Assembly (NCBI GenBank): GCA_944377305.1
Contig: CALWEL010000007.1
Span: 1 to 63,778 of the forward strand
DNA: 63,778 nucleotides
Reading direction: 5' to 3'
From: an uncultured Clostridia bacterium
GTDB lineage: Bacteria; Bacillota; Clostridia; Christensenellales; UBA1242
A program made the translations under genes and the position numbers. Below, piece after piece: positions 25,901 to 34,634 of this stretch; the stretch's first letter is position 1, and each line of letters begins with the position of its first letter. The notes beneath the pieces are model-generated. The model searched no databases and had not been told where the DNA came from. It saw only the letters and a list, made by a program, of their open reading frames with translations.

Positions 25901-27394
25901 TGGCTTGATTATAGTCAGACTGATTTCATCTGTAGTTATAGAAATATTGGATAAATCTAAACTATTACTCTCTGTGATAATCACTTGATTGCCTACTTCA
26001 ATCAAGAAATTAGCGCCATCCACATTCGTCCAATTAAGTATATTGCCATCCAAATGTATGGAAATAATATCATTGATATCTTGATCATAAATTGAAAGGA
26101 AGTTGCTCATTTGCGAATTCAAATAATTGCCCAACCCTATCGCTTGCACACTCGCCGATATAAAACCCGCTTCTAAAATCATTGAGTTATTATTCTTGCC
26201 CAATTCGTACATCTCTATCCCCGAAGGATAGGCAACATATACCATATATCCGCTGACGTTGTCATCTACGCCGGCTGTCCAGTTGACAACGTATCGACCA
26301 GATAATTCGTCATAGGTCAATTCAACATTCGGTGTATCTAACATTTGATATTTTTCAATCAATATGTCCGAACTAAATTCTGAATCTAAATAAAATTTGT
26401 TTTGTTCATTGGTGGTCAAATAATTTGTTTGGATCTGAAAAGAATGTTGCCCAATCGTACTGAAATCATATAGTCTACCATTTATATAAACATCTTTGAA
26501 GAAATCGTTTAAATTAATATCAAGCAAATTTTCATTTTGAGTTATGCTTGGTTCTAATCCATTAAGTTCAACTGATTTTTGATACTCGCCAGATCTGATT
26601 GTGATACCATTTGCATTTTTGTCAATGACAGATATTAAATGAAAATTATTTTCGTATGTCATTGAATCCAAATCCAATTCATTCACGACAAATATTTGTG
26701 AATTGGTAGGAGTAGCCAAATCGACCACATTTTTATAAATAACTTTGCTAGAATATCCGCTCTGAATATAATTAGTATCACTACTGACTGCATTTATATA
26801 AAATTTATAATTCCCTGCACTCGTCAAAATTGAAGAAAAATCAAATCTATTAGTCCTAAATTGGTATGTAGTAAGTTCAGCCTGCGCAATTGTCTCACTA
26901 TCATCTGCTATTATATTATCTGTAGGAGAGAGCACTTTCACAAAGTACAAATTTGCATTTTCTACAGCGTCCCAAGTAAGCACCGTACCATTGATTTGAA
27001 TGTTCGTAGGTTTCGACATAGGTATAGTATGTGTATATGAAACGACTGCTGAATATGCACTATCTCGTTTCCCCTCGGCTTTTGCTTGGACTCTCACGGC
27101 ATAGCTCTCGCCCAAGACGAAGATCTTAGACGCATCGTACTGTAAATAGTTTTTTCCATTTTCATTATACAACTCAACATTTGAATTATTAGGAAAAACA
27201 TTGATCTTTTGATCATCAATCAAAATCGTATAATACTGCTCATCTTCTACACGCTCAAACGTGATCAAACCCCCACTCTCTACAGTCAAATTGGCTGGAG
27301 TGGACAGGGTGTCTTTATTCTCATTTCCACAAGCTGACAATGAGATCGGCACTATCAAAAGCATTAAAAGAATAAATATTTTAAATTTTTTCAT
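22931..27394 (-). CDS. Large lipoprotein: repeated fibronectin-like domains plus inactive-looking transglutaminase-like domain
   Basis: 1487 residues from ATG 27394 (GGGG upstream; an earlier ATG at 27442 precedes the promoter -10). A type II signal peptide ends in the lipobox LSAC. About ten FnIII/Ig-like units follow, each opening with a variant of 'LATPTNSQIF' or 'TPSEINFQNQ' and containing 'WTNVDGANFLIEV'-type strands. Near 1220-1290 is a transglutaminase-like fold: SESFAKAF, AHTWNKVY and WYSVDITYSD. The usual nucleophile Cys is Ser, while His and Asp remain. Probably membrane-tethered and extracytoplasmic; function unknown. Confidence 0.8.
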   Translation of the reverse strand: MKKFKIFILLMLLIVPISLSACGNENKDTLSTPANLTVESGGLITFERVEDEQYYTILIDDQKINVFPNNSNVELYNENGKNYLQYDASKIFVLGESYAVRVQAKAEGKRDSAYSAVVSYTHTIPMSKPTNIQINGTVLTWDAVENANLYFVKVLSPTDNIIADDSETIAQAELTTYQFRTNRFDFSSILTSAGNYKFYINAVSSDTNYIQSGYSSKVIYKNVVDLATPTNSQIFVVNELDLDSMTYENNFHLISVIDKNANGITIRSGEYQKSVELNGLEPSITQNENLLDINLNDFFKDVYINGRLYDFSTIGQHSFQIQTNYLTTNEQNKFYLDSEFSSDILIEKYQMLDTPNVELTYDELSGRYVVNWTAGVDDNVSGYMVYVAYPSGIEMYELGKNNNSMILEAGFISASVQAIGLGNYLNSQMSNFLSIYDQDINDIISIHLDGNILNWTNVDGANFLIEVGNQVIITESNSLDLSNISITTDEISLTIIKPNYSPKTIAQRINYSKKLATPTIEEGQGFQTSNPYILTFTGVDNAIGYYIYLSAGDSGEPVRVQETFTSTTIDLSQYVIKQGQYRNYYVQIQAVASQYSEYSNSDLTEYGTLSISHTRVLDMPQFLQDDRGNLTPIVKKVENGITNYYLSFYGVEYAYSYEVMVNFNTINVSSDGTTDLYEINITNYLSSANSYTIMVRALSNPNSDENIKASNYNSYDYILSMQLNEVTNIRITENDGRYTLSFDIQDNADSYRVRIVKLNDGGYTDYLYDIGLINPFEVVQSTDITDYVTQAGEYYIYVTALAGKDSFYGDSIESQTYGVLNKLTTLLTPSEINFQNQSEDSYLVQWVGDDNADYYVIKVTDTTGVSVEYKAYNTTQYNINPSITLEGNYAVSIKAVVDVTSENAVEYTSSPFSEEVYLYYTYSEPFDFKRYSVYMYGEEYDFSIENVVDLTYLLWYHYLFGIDPDLNLGIYLELQEEESVHEAIIRLADEATNSKIYNFGSDGTWQSLVTSGTDGALFGYVARSLLSIYPEMAVLSNFEISREENDQIFRLYYENALDVEKIDTDTNFIQIATDYTNNYEYLDLYSRRSDSSLFAIDSLPEMNVATTEQLVMAVQYGRKPNFVDDNSMASIVYENAKDVLRAIINNNMTEIEKVSAIFDWLEYAYNLNYYSNRILSGDNTIEGTLADYGNRKEYYLEGIFLDLYNSNVGGYDGEFYLGNRNATSESFAKAFTLLCGIEGIESRKVNGTFTYSLDSIGSRTNTIAHTWNKVYIATSSDEENRAWYSVDITYSDNRFIAYNSSECYNYSSHLYFLVTDSFLNSSLRVEENELISYPSATTNYDYYANSSFNMTVDQLYSIAPSDNLGSNIADFVYSKKFEANTQNLYQLYAMTSEYSQLQAYVMNAIMYAKYLQLDVNTSTHRSTFEFKVDNSAMGGGTLPQNATIAEILTTINTYYCNSISEYAQARVHYVQDTSNLVTTYVFTLEFN

Positions 27395-27413
27395 ACTACC
27401 CCTATTTTTAATT

Positions 27414-27442
27414 ATTATACCCAAATATTCGCTATAAATCAA
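27414..27442 (-). promoter_or_regulatory. SigA promoter of the 1487-residue lipoprotein
   Basis: Minus strand TTGATT (27442-27437), 17-bp spacer, TATAAT (27419-27414), ~20 bp before the start codon. Confidence 0.65.
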
Positions 27443-27528
27443 ATAAAATAGACAAAAATTAATATTAATATTATTTTTGAAAAATCATAATTGAAAATTT
27501 GAAACATATTATTATCTAGAGGTAAAAT

Positions 27529-28260
27529 ATGTATTATTGTAATGAATTTTTATCACTGAATGTTCTATCCTTGTACGAAGGTGAATTGATAGGTGTCGTG
27601 GACAAATTGTATTTTGATAAAAAAATGAAAAAATTAATCCAACTTGAATTAATTGGAGAGAATGACACGCGCCTAATTTTGCCCACCAAAAACATTTATC
27701 ATATAGGTAAAAATGCAATAACTGTAAAAAATAATCAAGCTATCAGTTTAAAAGTGGAAGAATGCGAATATTATCTATGTCCGATAAACTCAAAAGCTTA
27801 TACTATCAAGGGAGAATATTTAGGAATTGTGCGCGAAATATGTGTCAACGAAAGATTTGTGACTGAAAAATTTGCATTGGACAACAATCAAACTATAGGG
27901 GTCAAGTCGCTTGCATCGTTTGGTAAAAATACTATAATATTTTATGAAGAAAATGATAAGATCAATGTAAATAAATTTATCCCAACCAAAACTCCGAAAT
28001 TTTTTAAATCAGAAAAAATACAACCCGCACAGATCCTTCCTGTAGAAAATGAAGGAAAAAAGAATGCAGTACTTTTAGAAGATATTAAAAAACCAACAAT
28101 TCAAAATGCAGATTTTCTAATCGGAAGAATTTGTACAAAAGACATATTTAATTTCAACAACGAATTGTTGATAAAAGAGCACGCCGTTATAAACAAAAAA
28201 AATCTAAAAGAAATAAACAAATATGGAAAATTGCGAGAATTAATGTTGTATTGCAAATGA
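27529..28260 (+). CDS. Tandem PRC-barrel protein (YlmC/YmxH-like)
   Basis: 243 residues. Two PRC-barrel units are visible: residues ~5-70 (YEGELIGVVDKLYFDKKMKK; LPTKNIYHIGKNAI) and ~85-145 (IKGEYLGIVREICVNERFV). A Lys-rich linker and a third partial unit follow (~190-235, NADFLIGRICTKDIFNFNNE). Single-domain PRC-barrel proteins YlmC/YmxH of Firmicutes are linked to sporulation. The GAGG ribosome site is good. Upstream, TCATAAT-13-CATATTAT loosely resembles a SigE promoter (weak). Divergent from the lipoprotein gene. Confidence 0.65.
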   Translation: MYYCNEFLSLNVLSLYEGELIGVVDKLYFDKKMKKLIQLELIGENDTRLILPTKNIYHIGKNAITVKNNQAISLKVEECEYYLCPINSKAYTIKGEYLGIVREICVNERFVTEKFALDNNQTIGVKSLASFGKNTIIFYEENDKINVNKFIPTKTPKFFKSEKIQPAQILPVENEGKKNAVLLEDIKKPTIQNADFLIGRICTKDIFNFNNELLIKEHAVINKKNLKEINKYGKLRELMLYCK

Positions 28261-28536
28261 ATAAAATAAATAAAAAATCAAAAAAAATTGGTAAAAGTGT
28301 TGATTTTTATTAATTTTTTCTTCGATTTTAAATATTTTTAATAAATTTTATATATTAAATTATTTATTCAACAATAAATAAAAAAATGAAATACTACAAC
28401 TATAACAAATTTATATAAAAATATTATTTATTAAAGAAAAACTATGCATTTTTAAATGACAATTTTAAATTTTATCTTTATCATATTGATATTTTATGAT
28501 TATATTTTGAAATTTATGAAAAATTAATTTGTCAAT

Positions 28537-29055
28537 TTATATAGATAAAAATTCCACGCTATCTTTTAAATATTTAAACACTTTGATGTGCAATTCTTCA
28601 TCTTGAATTATTCGTCTAAATAATTCTTTCAAACTTTCATTTTTGACTCGCTTAATCGCCTCGTTATATTGTTCTATCGCTCGCTGTTCAGCCAAAATAT
28701 TGTTATTCAACATTTCTTTTAATTTGACAGTATAATTAATATAATTTGAGTTGAATTGATTTCCTTGACTGTCTTCATATTTTGGCGTACCTCCGAAATC
28801 TGTAATTGCGTGCATCAATAGATCTAAATGGGTCATCTCTACAATCCCAATTTCTTCAAATATTGCACCTATTTCATCCGCACTTTTATCTGCTATAACA
28901 GATTGATAAATATATTGCAGGACTGCGGTCAATTCGCTGGTACGTGACCCGGCTAAATTTTTCAATATGTTTACCGTCATTTGATCGTTGGTTGCGTTGA
29001 CTATTTTTGGATATGGTTTATCCAGCCTAACTTTAATATTTCCTAATTCCATACT
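28537..29055 (-). CDS. Ferritin-like di-iron four-helix protein
   Basis: 172 residues from ATG 29055, which follows GGAGG; an upstream ATG lacks a site. A four-helix bundle with carboxylate/His iron ligands in order: ELTAVLQYIYQS (helix 1), EEIGIVEMTHLDLL (helix 2, E..H), AEQRAIEQYNEA (helix 3) and IIQDEELHIKVF (helix 4, E..H). This is the ferritin/rubrerythrin-type arrangement (bacterioferritin-related), likely iron storage or peroxide handling. No C-terminal rubredoxin domain. Divergent from the P-type ATPase across ~105 bp. Confidence 0.85.
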   Translation of the reverse strand, partial: SMELGNIKVRLDKPYPKIVNATNDQMTVNILKNLAGSRTSELTAVLQYIYQSVIADKSADEIGAIFEEIGIVEMTHLDLLMHAITDFGGTPKYEDSQGNQFNSNYINYTVKLKEMLNNNILAEQRAIEQYNEAIKRVKNESLKELFRRIIQDEELHIKVFKYLKDSVEFLSI

Positions 29056-29159
29056 ACCTCCGATAGTTTTTATGAAAAATTTTTGCAATATGTTAAAAAT
29101 ATTGGCTATCTATTTGTTAAAATCATATATTTATGTTAATATAATTATCAGAGAGAATT

Positions 29160-31589
29160 ATGAATAAAAATACTGAGAAAAAGAAATCGAAAAAAAATAA
29201 ATCAAAGTTAGATAGCCACTCTATCGTTCGTTTTAATCCCGATCCTAAAGTGGGCTTGACTGCAAACGAAGTAAATAAGCGCAACGAAGAGAATCTCTTG
29301 AATATATCAAAACTAAAAACAAGCAAAAGTTTAGCCAGCATTTTTATTAAAAATATTTTTACTTTTTTCAATATGACCTGCCTAATAGTCGCGTGCGCAT
29401 TGATTGTGGTGGGAGCATATTCTGATTTGCTGTTTATGGTGATTGTTATATTGAATACCGTTATTGGAATTGTACAAGAGACAAAAGCCAAGCGAATTAT
29501 TGATAAATTATCCCTAACAAATTCAAATTTTACAAAAGTTGTGCGCGATGGCGAGGAAGAAGAAATATACAAGACAGAAGTTGTGCTTGACGATGTACTG
29601 TGCCTAAACCCTGGAATGCAAATTGCCTGCGATAGCATCGTATTGTCTGGACAAGTCGAAGTGAATGAAAGTTTGCTCACTGGCGAAAGTCAACCAGTTA
29701 AAAAGATGGAAGGCGATAGTCTGCTAGGCGGAAGTTTTATATCTAGTGGATCTTGCAAAGCGAAAGTCAATAAAATTGGAGACGAGAACTACATATCTCA
29801 ACTTAGCCAAAAAGCAAAGACTTTCAAACAGGCAAAGAGCGAACTTTTGACATCCCTTAGGACTCTTATAAAAATCATCACAATATTTATGGTGCCAATT
29901 GCAATAATGATGTTATATAACAATTATTCATACTATTCAGATAATCCAGCATTAGAATATTCCCTATCATATATGGTGATTACTAAAACAAGTGGTTGCA
30001 TCATTGCAATGATACCTGCAGGTATGTTTTTGCTCACTTCTGTTGCGTTGGCAGTGAGCGTGATACGATTATCAAAAAAGCACACATTGGTACAAGAATT
30101 ATATTGCATCGAAATGCTGGCACGAACAAACGTGCTGTGTCTTGATAAAACAGGAACTTTGACAAACGGATCAATGAGCGTGAAAAGTGTTGAACTTCTA
30201 TCCAATAAAACTGATAAAGAAGTAGATAAAATTGTAGCTTCAATGGTAGCCTCTTTTCACGATGCAAATCACACAGCTCTTGCGTTAAAATCATATTTCG
30301 GCAAGCCTACTTATACTGCTGAAAAATCAATACCATTTTCATCTGAACGAAAATTTATGGGTTGCAAATTCAAAAATTCTAATGCATACAAATTAGGAGC
30401 GTATGAATACGTAATTGATAAGCCGAGTCAAGAATTGAAGACCAAGGCTGAAAATTATGCTACAAACGGATATCGCGTACTTTTGCTGACCGAATGCGAC
30501 AAAAATTTTTCTAATGCTAGCTCCAAGCCCATTGCATTCATACTTCTACAGGACAATATCAGAAAAGATGCTCCCAAGACTATCGAATGGTTTAAACAAA
30601 ATGATGTGGATATAAAAATTATTTCAGGAGATAATCCTATCACCGTTAGCGAAGTGGCGAGACGATGCGGAGTAGAAAACTATGATAAATATATAAGTTT
30701 GCAAGGACTCAGCAATAATGAAGTTATGGAAGTAGCGACAAAATATTCAATTTTTGGAAGAGTTAGTCCAGAACAAAAAGCAATCTTGGTGAAGACTCTA
30801 AAATCTCAGGGCAAAACGGTTGCAATGACTGGCGATGGAGTGAATGATATCCTAGCCCTAAAAGAAGCGGATTGCTCTATCGCTATTGCCGCAGGTAGTG
30901 ACGCGGCACGAAGCGTCAGCCAGCTCGTATTGCTGGATAGCAACTTTAGTTCGATGCCTAGCGTTGTGGCAGAAGGTAGACGCGTGGTAAACAACATTCA
31001 GAAATCATCCTCTTTGTTCCTGATGAAAACAATTTTCGCTATTTCTATAGCAATCTTCGTACTATGTATGAACAAGACATATCCATTCTCTCCTATTCAG
31101 TTTATCCTTCTTGAGATGTTTGTCATAGGGCTACCGTCATTCTTCCTTGCCCTACAACCCAACATCAACAGAATCAAAGGGAAATTTTTATCAAACTTAT
31201 TAAAAAATGCACTGCCTGCTGGAATTTGCCTATTCAGTGTGACAATAGCTATGTATATATATCAAATATTCACAGGAATTCGCACCGAAGTGCTAGTCAC
31301 TATGGCATCTTTGGCAATAATCGTCGTTGGATTTATCGCATTGTTTAGAATGTGTCGTCCGTTCAATTGGTTCAAATCAATGATGTATATTATCTGTCTA
31401 AGTATATGCATCACTTGTATTGTCTGCATTCCAGAACTATTCAGATATGTATCAATTTCATACACTGATGTCTTATTCTTGATCGTGGTATGTCAAGCCT
31501 CATATCCATTGTATGTGATCTTAAACAAAATATTTGATTTGTCAAACAAATCAGAACGCGTTGAGCAAGCAGAAAAAATAAATGAATAA
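29160..31589 (+). CDS. CtpE-like cation-transporting P-type ATPase
   Basis: 809 residues. Hallmarks: LLTGES near residue 172 (dephosphorylation), DKTGTLT near 329 (phosphorylated Asp) and TGDGVND near 557 (hinge), with about ten membrane helices. TM4 and its surroundings (GMFLLTSVALAVSVIRLSKK, LVQELYCIEMLAR) match the CtpE group, implicated in Ca2+ uptake in mycobacteria, rather than SERCA or KdpB types. The canonical PEGL of TM4 reads PAGM here, losing the glutamate that often coordinates cation. Its ion is unknown. Terminated at 31765-31790. Confidence 0.88.
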   Translation: MNKNTEKKKSKKNKSKLDSHSIVRFNPDPKVGLTANEVNKRNEENLLNISKLKTSKSLASIFIKNIFTFFNMTCLIVACALIVVGAYSDLLFMVIVILNTVIGIVQETKAKRIIDKLSLTNSNFTKVVRDGEEEEIYKTEVVLDDVLCLNPGMQIACDSIVLSGQVEVNESLLTGESQPVKKMEGDSLLGGSFISSGSCKAKVNKIGDENYISQLSQKAKTFKQAKSELLTSLRTLIKIITIFMVPIAIMMLYNNYSYYSDNPALEYSLSYMVITKTSGCIIAMIPAGMFLLTSVALAVSVIRLSKKHTLVQELYCIEMLARTNVLCLDKTGTLTNGSMSVKSVELLSNKTDKEVDKIVASMVASFHDANHTALALKSYFGKPTYTAEKSIPFSSERKFMGCKFKNSNAYKLGAYEYVIDKPSQELKTKAENYATNGYRVLLLTECDKNFSNASSKPIAFILLQDNIRKDAPKTIEWFKQNDVDIKIISGDNPITVSEVARRCGVENYDKYISLQGLSNNEVMEVATKYSIFGRVSPEQKAILVKTLKSQGKTVAMTGDGVNDILALKEADCSIAIAAGSDAARSVSQLVLLDSNFSSMPSVVAEGRRVVNNIQKSSSLFLMKTIFAISIAIFVLCMNKTYPFSPIQFILLEMFVIGLPSFFLALQPNINRIKGKFLSNLLKNALPAGICLFSVTIAMYIYQIFTGIRTEVLVTMASLAIIVVGFIALFRMCRPFNWFKSMMYIICLSICITCIVCIPELFRYVSISYTDVLFLIVVCQASYPLYVILNKIFDLSNKSERVEQAEKINE

Positions 31590-31764
31590 AATTAAAACTG
31601 CAAATGGTGTAAATGTTTTAAATGCAAATTCTAAAGAATTGTTATAACAAACCTTTTTGTAGCAAGAATCAATAAAATGATATTTAGTTTAAATATAAAA
31701 AATATGGTATATTAATAAATTTCCTATGTTTAACATAGACAGTTACCAAATGATAATAAAATAT

Positions 31765-31790
31765 CTAAGCCATTTTGGTTTAGATTTTTT
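31765..31790 (+). terminator. Terminator of the P-type ATPase gene
   Basis: CTAAGCC (31765-31771) pairs with GGTTTAG (31776-31782, one G-U), followed by seven T. Confidence 0.75.
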
Positions 31791-31819
31791 TGATATCTCA
31801 AATTTTTTGATTAAAATCT

Positions 31820-32677
31820 TCATTTTTCAATAATATTTTCTATTTTGCTCTCTGATACTTTAAATTCAAAAATGCCCGCAAGGGTATTTTTTTTAATCAA
31901 TGCTACTTTGTCAATTTCAAGCGGAATATAGTCATCAAATCCAGGGAAAAAATTGGCAATTTCCTTAGCACTTTCTTGACGGATGTCTTCGTCTAATAGT
32001 CGATTGCAATATTCAAAATTTCCAGCTTGAAGCGCATCTATAAATATTACCATAGTAAACTCGGTACTCAAATTCATATCTTCGTCATCTAAATAGATCA
32101 AATAACTATCAAATTTTTTATCTTTTATCAAATATACCTTTCCGTGATTTAAACTATCTTCGAGCCGTTTCATAAAATAAATTTCTTGTTCGCCAACATT
32201 GATCTCATCGTAGTAGTCTGCACAACAAATTTGTTTGTCCTTAATTATAACAATATAATTCCTTTCCCCTTCAAAATAAGCTAAACAATAGTCCTCTCTC
32301 ATTTCATAATGTGAATAAATCAACTTATTGACCTTTGTTCGAAGTATCAATTCTGAATCTATCGAGATGCAAAGTTCTTCACTTAAGGATATTACAATTT
32401 CTTGATTTTTCAATTTCAAAAGATATACACTATTTGGTAATAGCACTTGTGGAAACAAAATTATGTAATTATCTGAATTATAATTAAAGCATAGAATATT
32501 TGCTTTTGATGCGTTTTGATCTTTAAAATTTATACAAGTGGGCAGCTCCCCATTCTCTCCAAAAACAGTGTAAAATGAATCATCAATATTTTTCAATTCA
32601 TACTTAACATTTTTATCTATACGATAGCATTCCTTGCCAAGAAGCGAACAAGGAAACTTTGATATTAAATATTTCAT
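31820..32677 (-). CDS. Uncharacterised protein, Asp/Glu/Ile-rich
   Basis: 285 residues from ATG 32677; an in-frame TTG at 32701 would add eight. Neither has a visible Shine-Dalgarno. No membrane segment or signal. The sequence looks like repeated beta-hairpins (KNQEIVISLSEELCISIDSE, NYIVIIKDKQICCADYYDEI) followed by a helical C-terminal part (FIDALQAGNFEYCNRLL; NIIEK end), reminiscent of a phage/host-type regulatory protein, but I do not recognise a family. Divergent from the 90-residue coiled-coil gene. Confidence 0.65.
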   Translation of the reverse strand: MKYLISKFPCSLLGKECYRIDKNVKYELKNIDDSFYTVFGENGELPTCINFKDQNASKANILCFNYNSDNYIILFPQVLLPNSVYLLKLKNQEIVISLSEELCISIDSELILRTKVNKLIYSHYEMREDYCLAYFEGERNYIVIIKDKQICCADYYDEINVGEQEIYFMKRLEDSLNHGKVYLIKDKKFDSYLIYLDDEDMNLSTEFTMVIFIDALQAGNFEYCNRLLDEDIRQESAKEIANFFPGFDDYIPLEIDKVALIKKNTLAGIFEFKVSESKIENIIEK

Positions 32678-32783
32678 ATTAATATTTATGAAAAATGTCA
32701 ATAAAACTTGCTTTATTTTAAATTTCTACAAACAAATACTCTCTAAGACTGTTAGAATTTTATATTAGGGGAAAAATATCAAT

Positions 32784-33056
32784 ATGGATAAAAAAGAAAA
32801 TCAAAACAAAATTGATAAATCTAATAAAAGTAACTGCAATTTAATTGTAATGCCTCCACAGATTTCGGACGAAGATATAACAGCTCTATTCAAAGGTCTA
32901 ATTGGTGTGGTTCGAAAAAAAATTGAATTGGAGACGCGATACGAAATCATCAATATGAACATCAGCAATCAAAAATTATTAAAAGAATTGAAAGAAAAAC
33001 AGTCCGAATGCAATAGGTTAAAAAATGAATTGCTTTATTATAAAAACAAGCAATAA
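32784..33056 (+). CDS. Small coiled-coil protein upstream of the DisA_N-like gene
   Basis: 90 residues, unrecognised. Polar N-terminus, then a short conserved-looking block (PPQISDEDITALFKGLIGVV), then a long amphipathic helix rich in Lys/Glu/Leu (LLKELKEKQSECNRLKNELL). Cytoplasmic. GGGG upstream acts as ribosome site. Same strand as the DisA_N-like gene, with a 134-bp gap; a functional pairing is an inference from position only. Confidence 0.6.
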   Translation: MDKKENQNKIDKSNKSNCNLIVMPPQISDEDITALFKGLIGVVRKKIELETRYEIINMNISNQKLLKELKEKQSECNRLKNELLYYKNKQ

Positions 33057-33190
33057 CATTTTTTAATTAATATTAAATAATATTTGTCAATCAATTTTAC
33101 ATTGTTTTTCGAACTTTTTTAAATTTTTTTCATAAATTATTTGCTTATTAAAATAAAAATTGTTATATTCATTAAAAAGAGTGGTGGAAT

Positions 33191-34459
33191 ATGAATGAAA
33201 TGATTTTTTTTGATAGCGCAAAAGAAAGTGTAAAATCTTTTTTTGAAACAGAGTTTGAAAACTTTCCTCCACTATTGATGTCGCATTTTTTGAATAAATT
33301 TAATGACATTATGAATTACTCAGAAGAAGGGATGAAAATCAAACCTAAAATAATTTTTACAGACAATATAGAAGCGATAATTAGAACCATCCCAAAATCA
33401 AGTTTGTTGACTTTGTTTGAGGATAATGATGCCACAATGTTTAATTCTCGTCTAAAATCTATCTTGGCAATCGCAAAAAATGATTGGTGTTTATACATTG
33501 ATATCAAAGACAATAAAATTAGTTATGGCTTGATTATGTCGTTTAGAAGCATAAAAGATAAAAATTTCCTACAAGTTTTGCAAGAAAATACAACATTAAA
33601 AGACCGTACCAGTAAAATGCACTGCATCATAGCTAGACCACTCAATTTCTACACGATGCTTCTCCACTCTATCAGCGGAAATGACTTGACTGTAAATTTT
33701 TCGTTGGATAAATCTAAGGCAAATGTATTTGCAACTGAGATCAGAGAATTCGTTGATGTCACCTTTTCAAAATTGCGCACCACTCAACGCAAGTTGCAAG
33801 ATATGAAAAATATGTACCTAAACATATTCACGAATGTTATGAATGATGTCAATGGAGCTATTTGTGTGATTGTAGATAAAGACTATAAAGACACCGGTTT
33901 GTTTGATGATGGAATTTGGCTGAAAGAACCTATAAGTTTTAGTAAACTTTTTACCCAAACTAAAAGTTATAGTGAAGCAAAATTACAAGCGTTCGCAGAT
34001 CTATTTATCAATATGCTGAATTTTGATGGTATTACGATTATTGACAATCAAGGTAGATTGCGTGCCTATAATGTATTTGTCGAACCAAATTCAAAAAAAG
34101 TTGGCTATATCGTCGGCGGAGCTAGAAAACGAGCCGCATATTTCATCCTTAGTAGTAAGAAAAAAGGAATTGTTGGAGTTTATTTTCAGTCACACGAAGG
34201 AGAAGTATTTTTCCAAGAACTGAAAGGACGGGAAGCAAGCAAAAAGAAATCCACCACCCCAAAAATCAATCACACTTCTCAAATCGATCAAACGATAGCA
34301 AATGAATCTTCGACAAATGAAAAAAACTTTTTCATAAAGCAAACAAATCAAGAAGAAGATTCGAATACAAAAGATCAAACTTCTCAGATCAATTCTATAG
34401 ATCAAACTAATAGTTCTTCAAAAATGGAAACGAATTATGCAGTATATAAAGAAGAATAA
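33191..34459 (+). CDS. DisA_N/DACNV-like protein (possible sensor-linked nucleotide cyclase relative)
   Basis: 422 residues. Residues ~10-200 look like a sensor region (KPKIIFTDNIEAII; NKISYGLIMSF). Residues ~205-345 show the order of a DisA_N-type domain: NGAICVIVD, LFINMLNFDGITIIDNQG (D279-G280 like the DGA motif), GGARKRAA (309-316, like G-x-R-H-R-x-A) and GIVGVYFQSHEGEVFFQEL. This is the pattern of the uncharacterised DACNV-DisA_N proteins predicted from comparative genomics. DGA reads DGI and RHR reads RKR, so activity is uncertain. The Ser/Thr/Gln-rich tail (350-422) is disordered. GTGGTGG site before ATG. Family call by eye. Confidence 0.5.
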   Translation: MNEMIFFDSAKESVKSFFETEFENFPPLLMSHFLNKFNDIMNYSEEGMKIKPKIIFTDNIEAIIRTIPKSSLLTLFEDNDATMFNSRLKSILAIAKNDWCLYIDIKDNKISYGLIMSFRSIKDKNFLQVLQENTTLKDRTSKMHCIIARPLNFYTMLLHSISGNDLTVNFSLDKSKANVFATEIREFVDVTFSKLRTTQRKLQDMKNMYLNIFTNVMNDVNGAICVIVDKDYKDTGLFDDGIWLKEPISFSKLFTQTKSYSEAKLQAFADLFINMLNFDGITIIDNQGRLRAYNVFVEPNSKKVGYIVGGARKRAAYFILSSKKKGIVGVYFQSHEGEVFFQELKGREASKKKSTTPKINHTSQIDQTIANESSTNEKNFFIKQTNQEEDSNTKDQTSQINSIDQTNSSSKMETNYAVYKEE

Positions 34460-34596
34460 GAGAACTTGTTCTCCTCTCACACCGCCTTTGGCCCCATTTC
34501 TATAGAGCAAATCAATCAAAATGAAATCAACCAAACGATATAAATCCGAAAATTCTAAAAAATCATAGATGTTATAAAACAATAGACAATAATCAT

Positions 34597-34628
34597 AAAA
34601 AAAGAGAATAAACGAAATTCTCTTTTTT
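34597..34628. terminator. Bidirectional terminator between convergent genes
   Basis: A-rich arm 34597-34609 (AAAAAAAGAGAAT) pairs with ATTCTCTTTTTT (34617-34628), loop AAACGAA. U-tracts result in both directions, serving the DisA_N-like gene and the thioesterase/giant-protein unit. Confidence 0.85.
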
Positions 34629-34634
34629 AGATTA

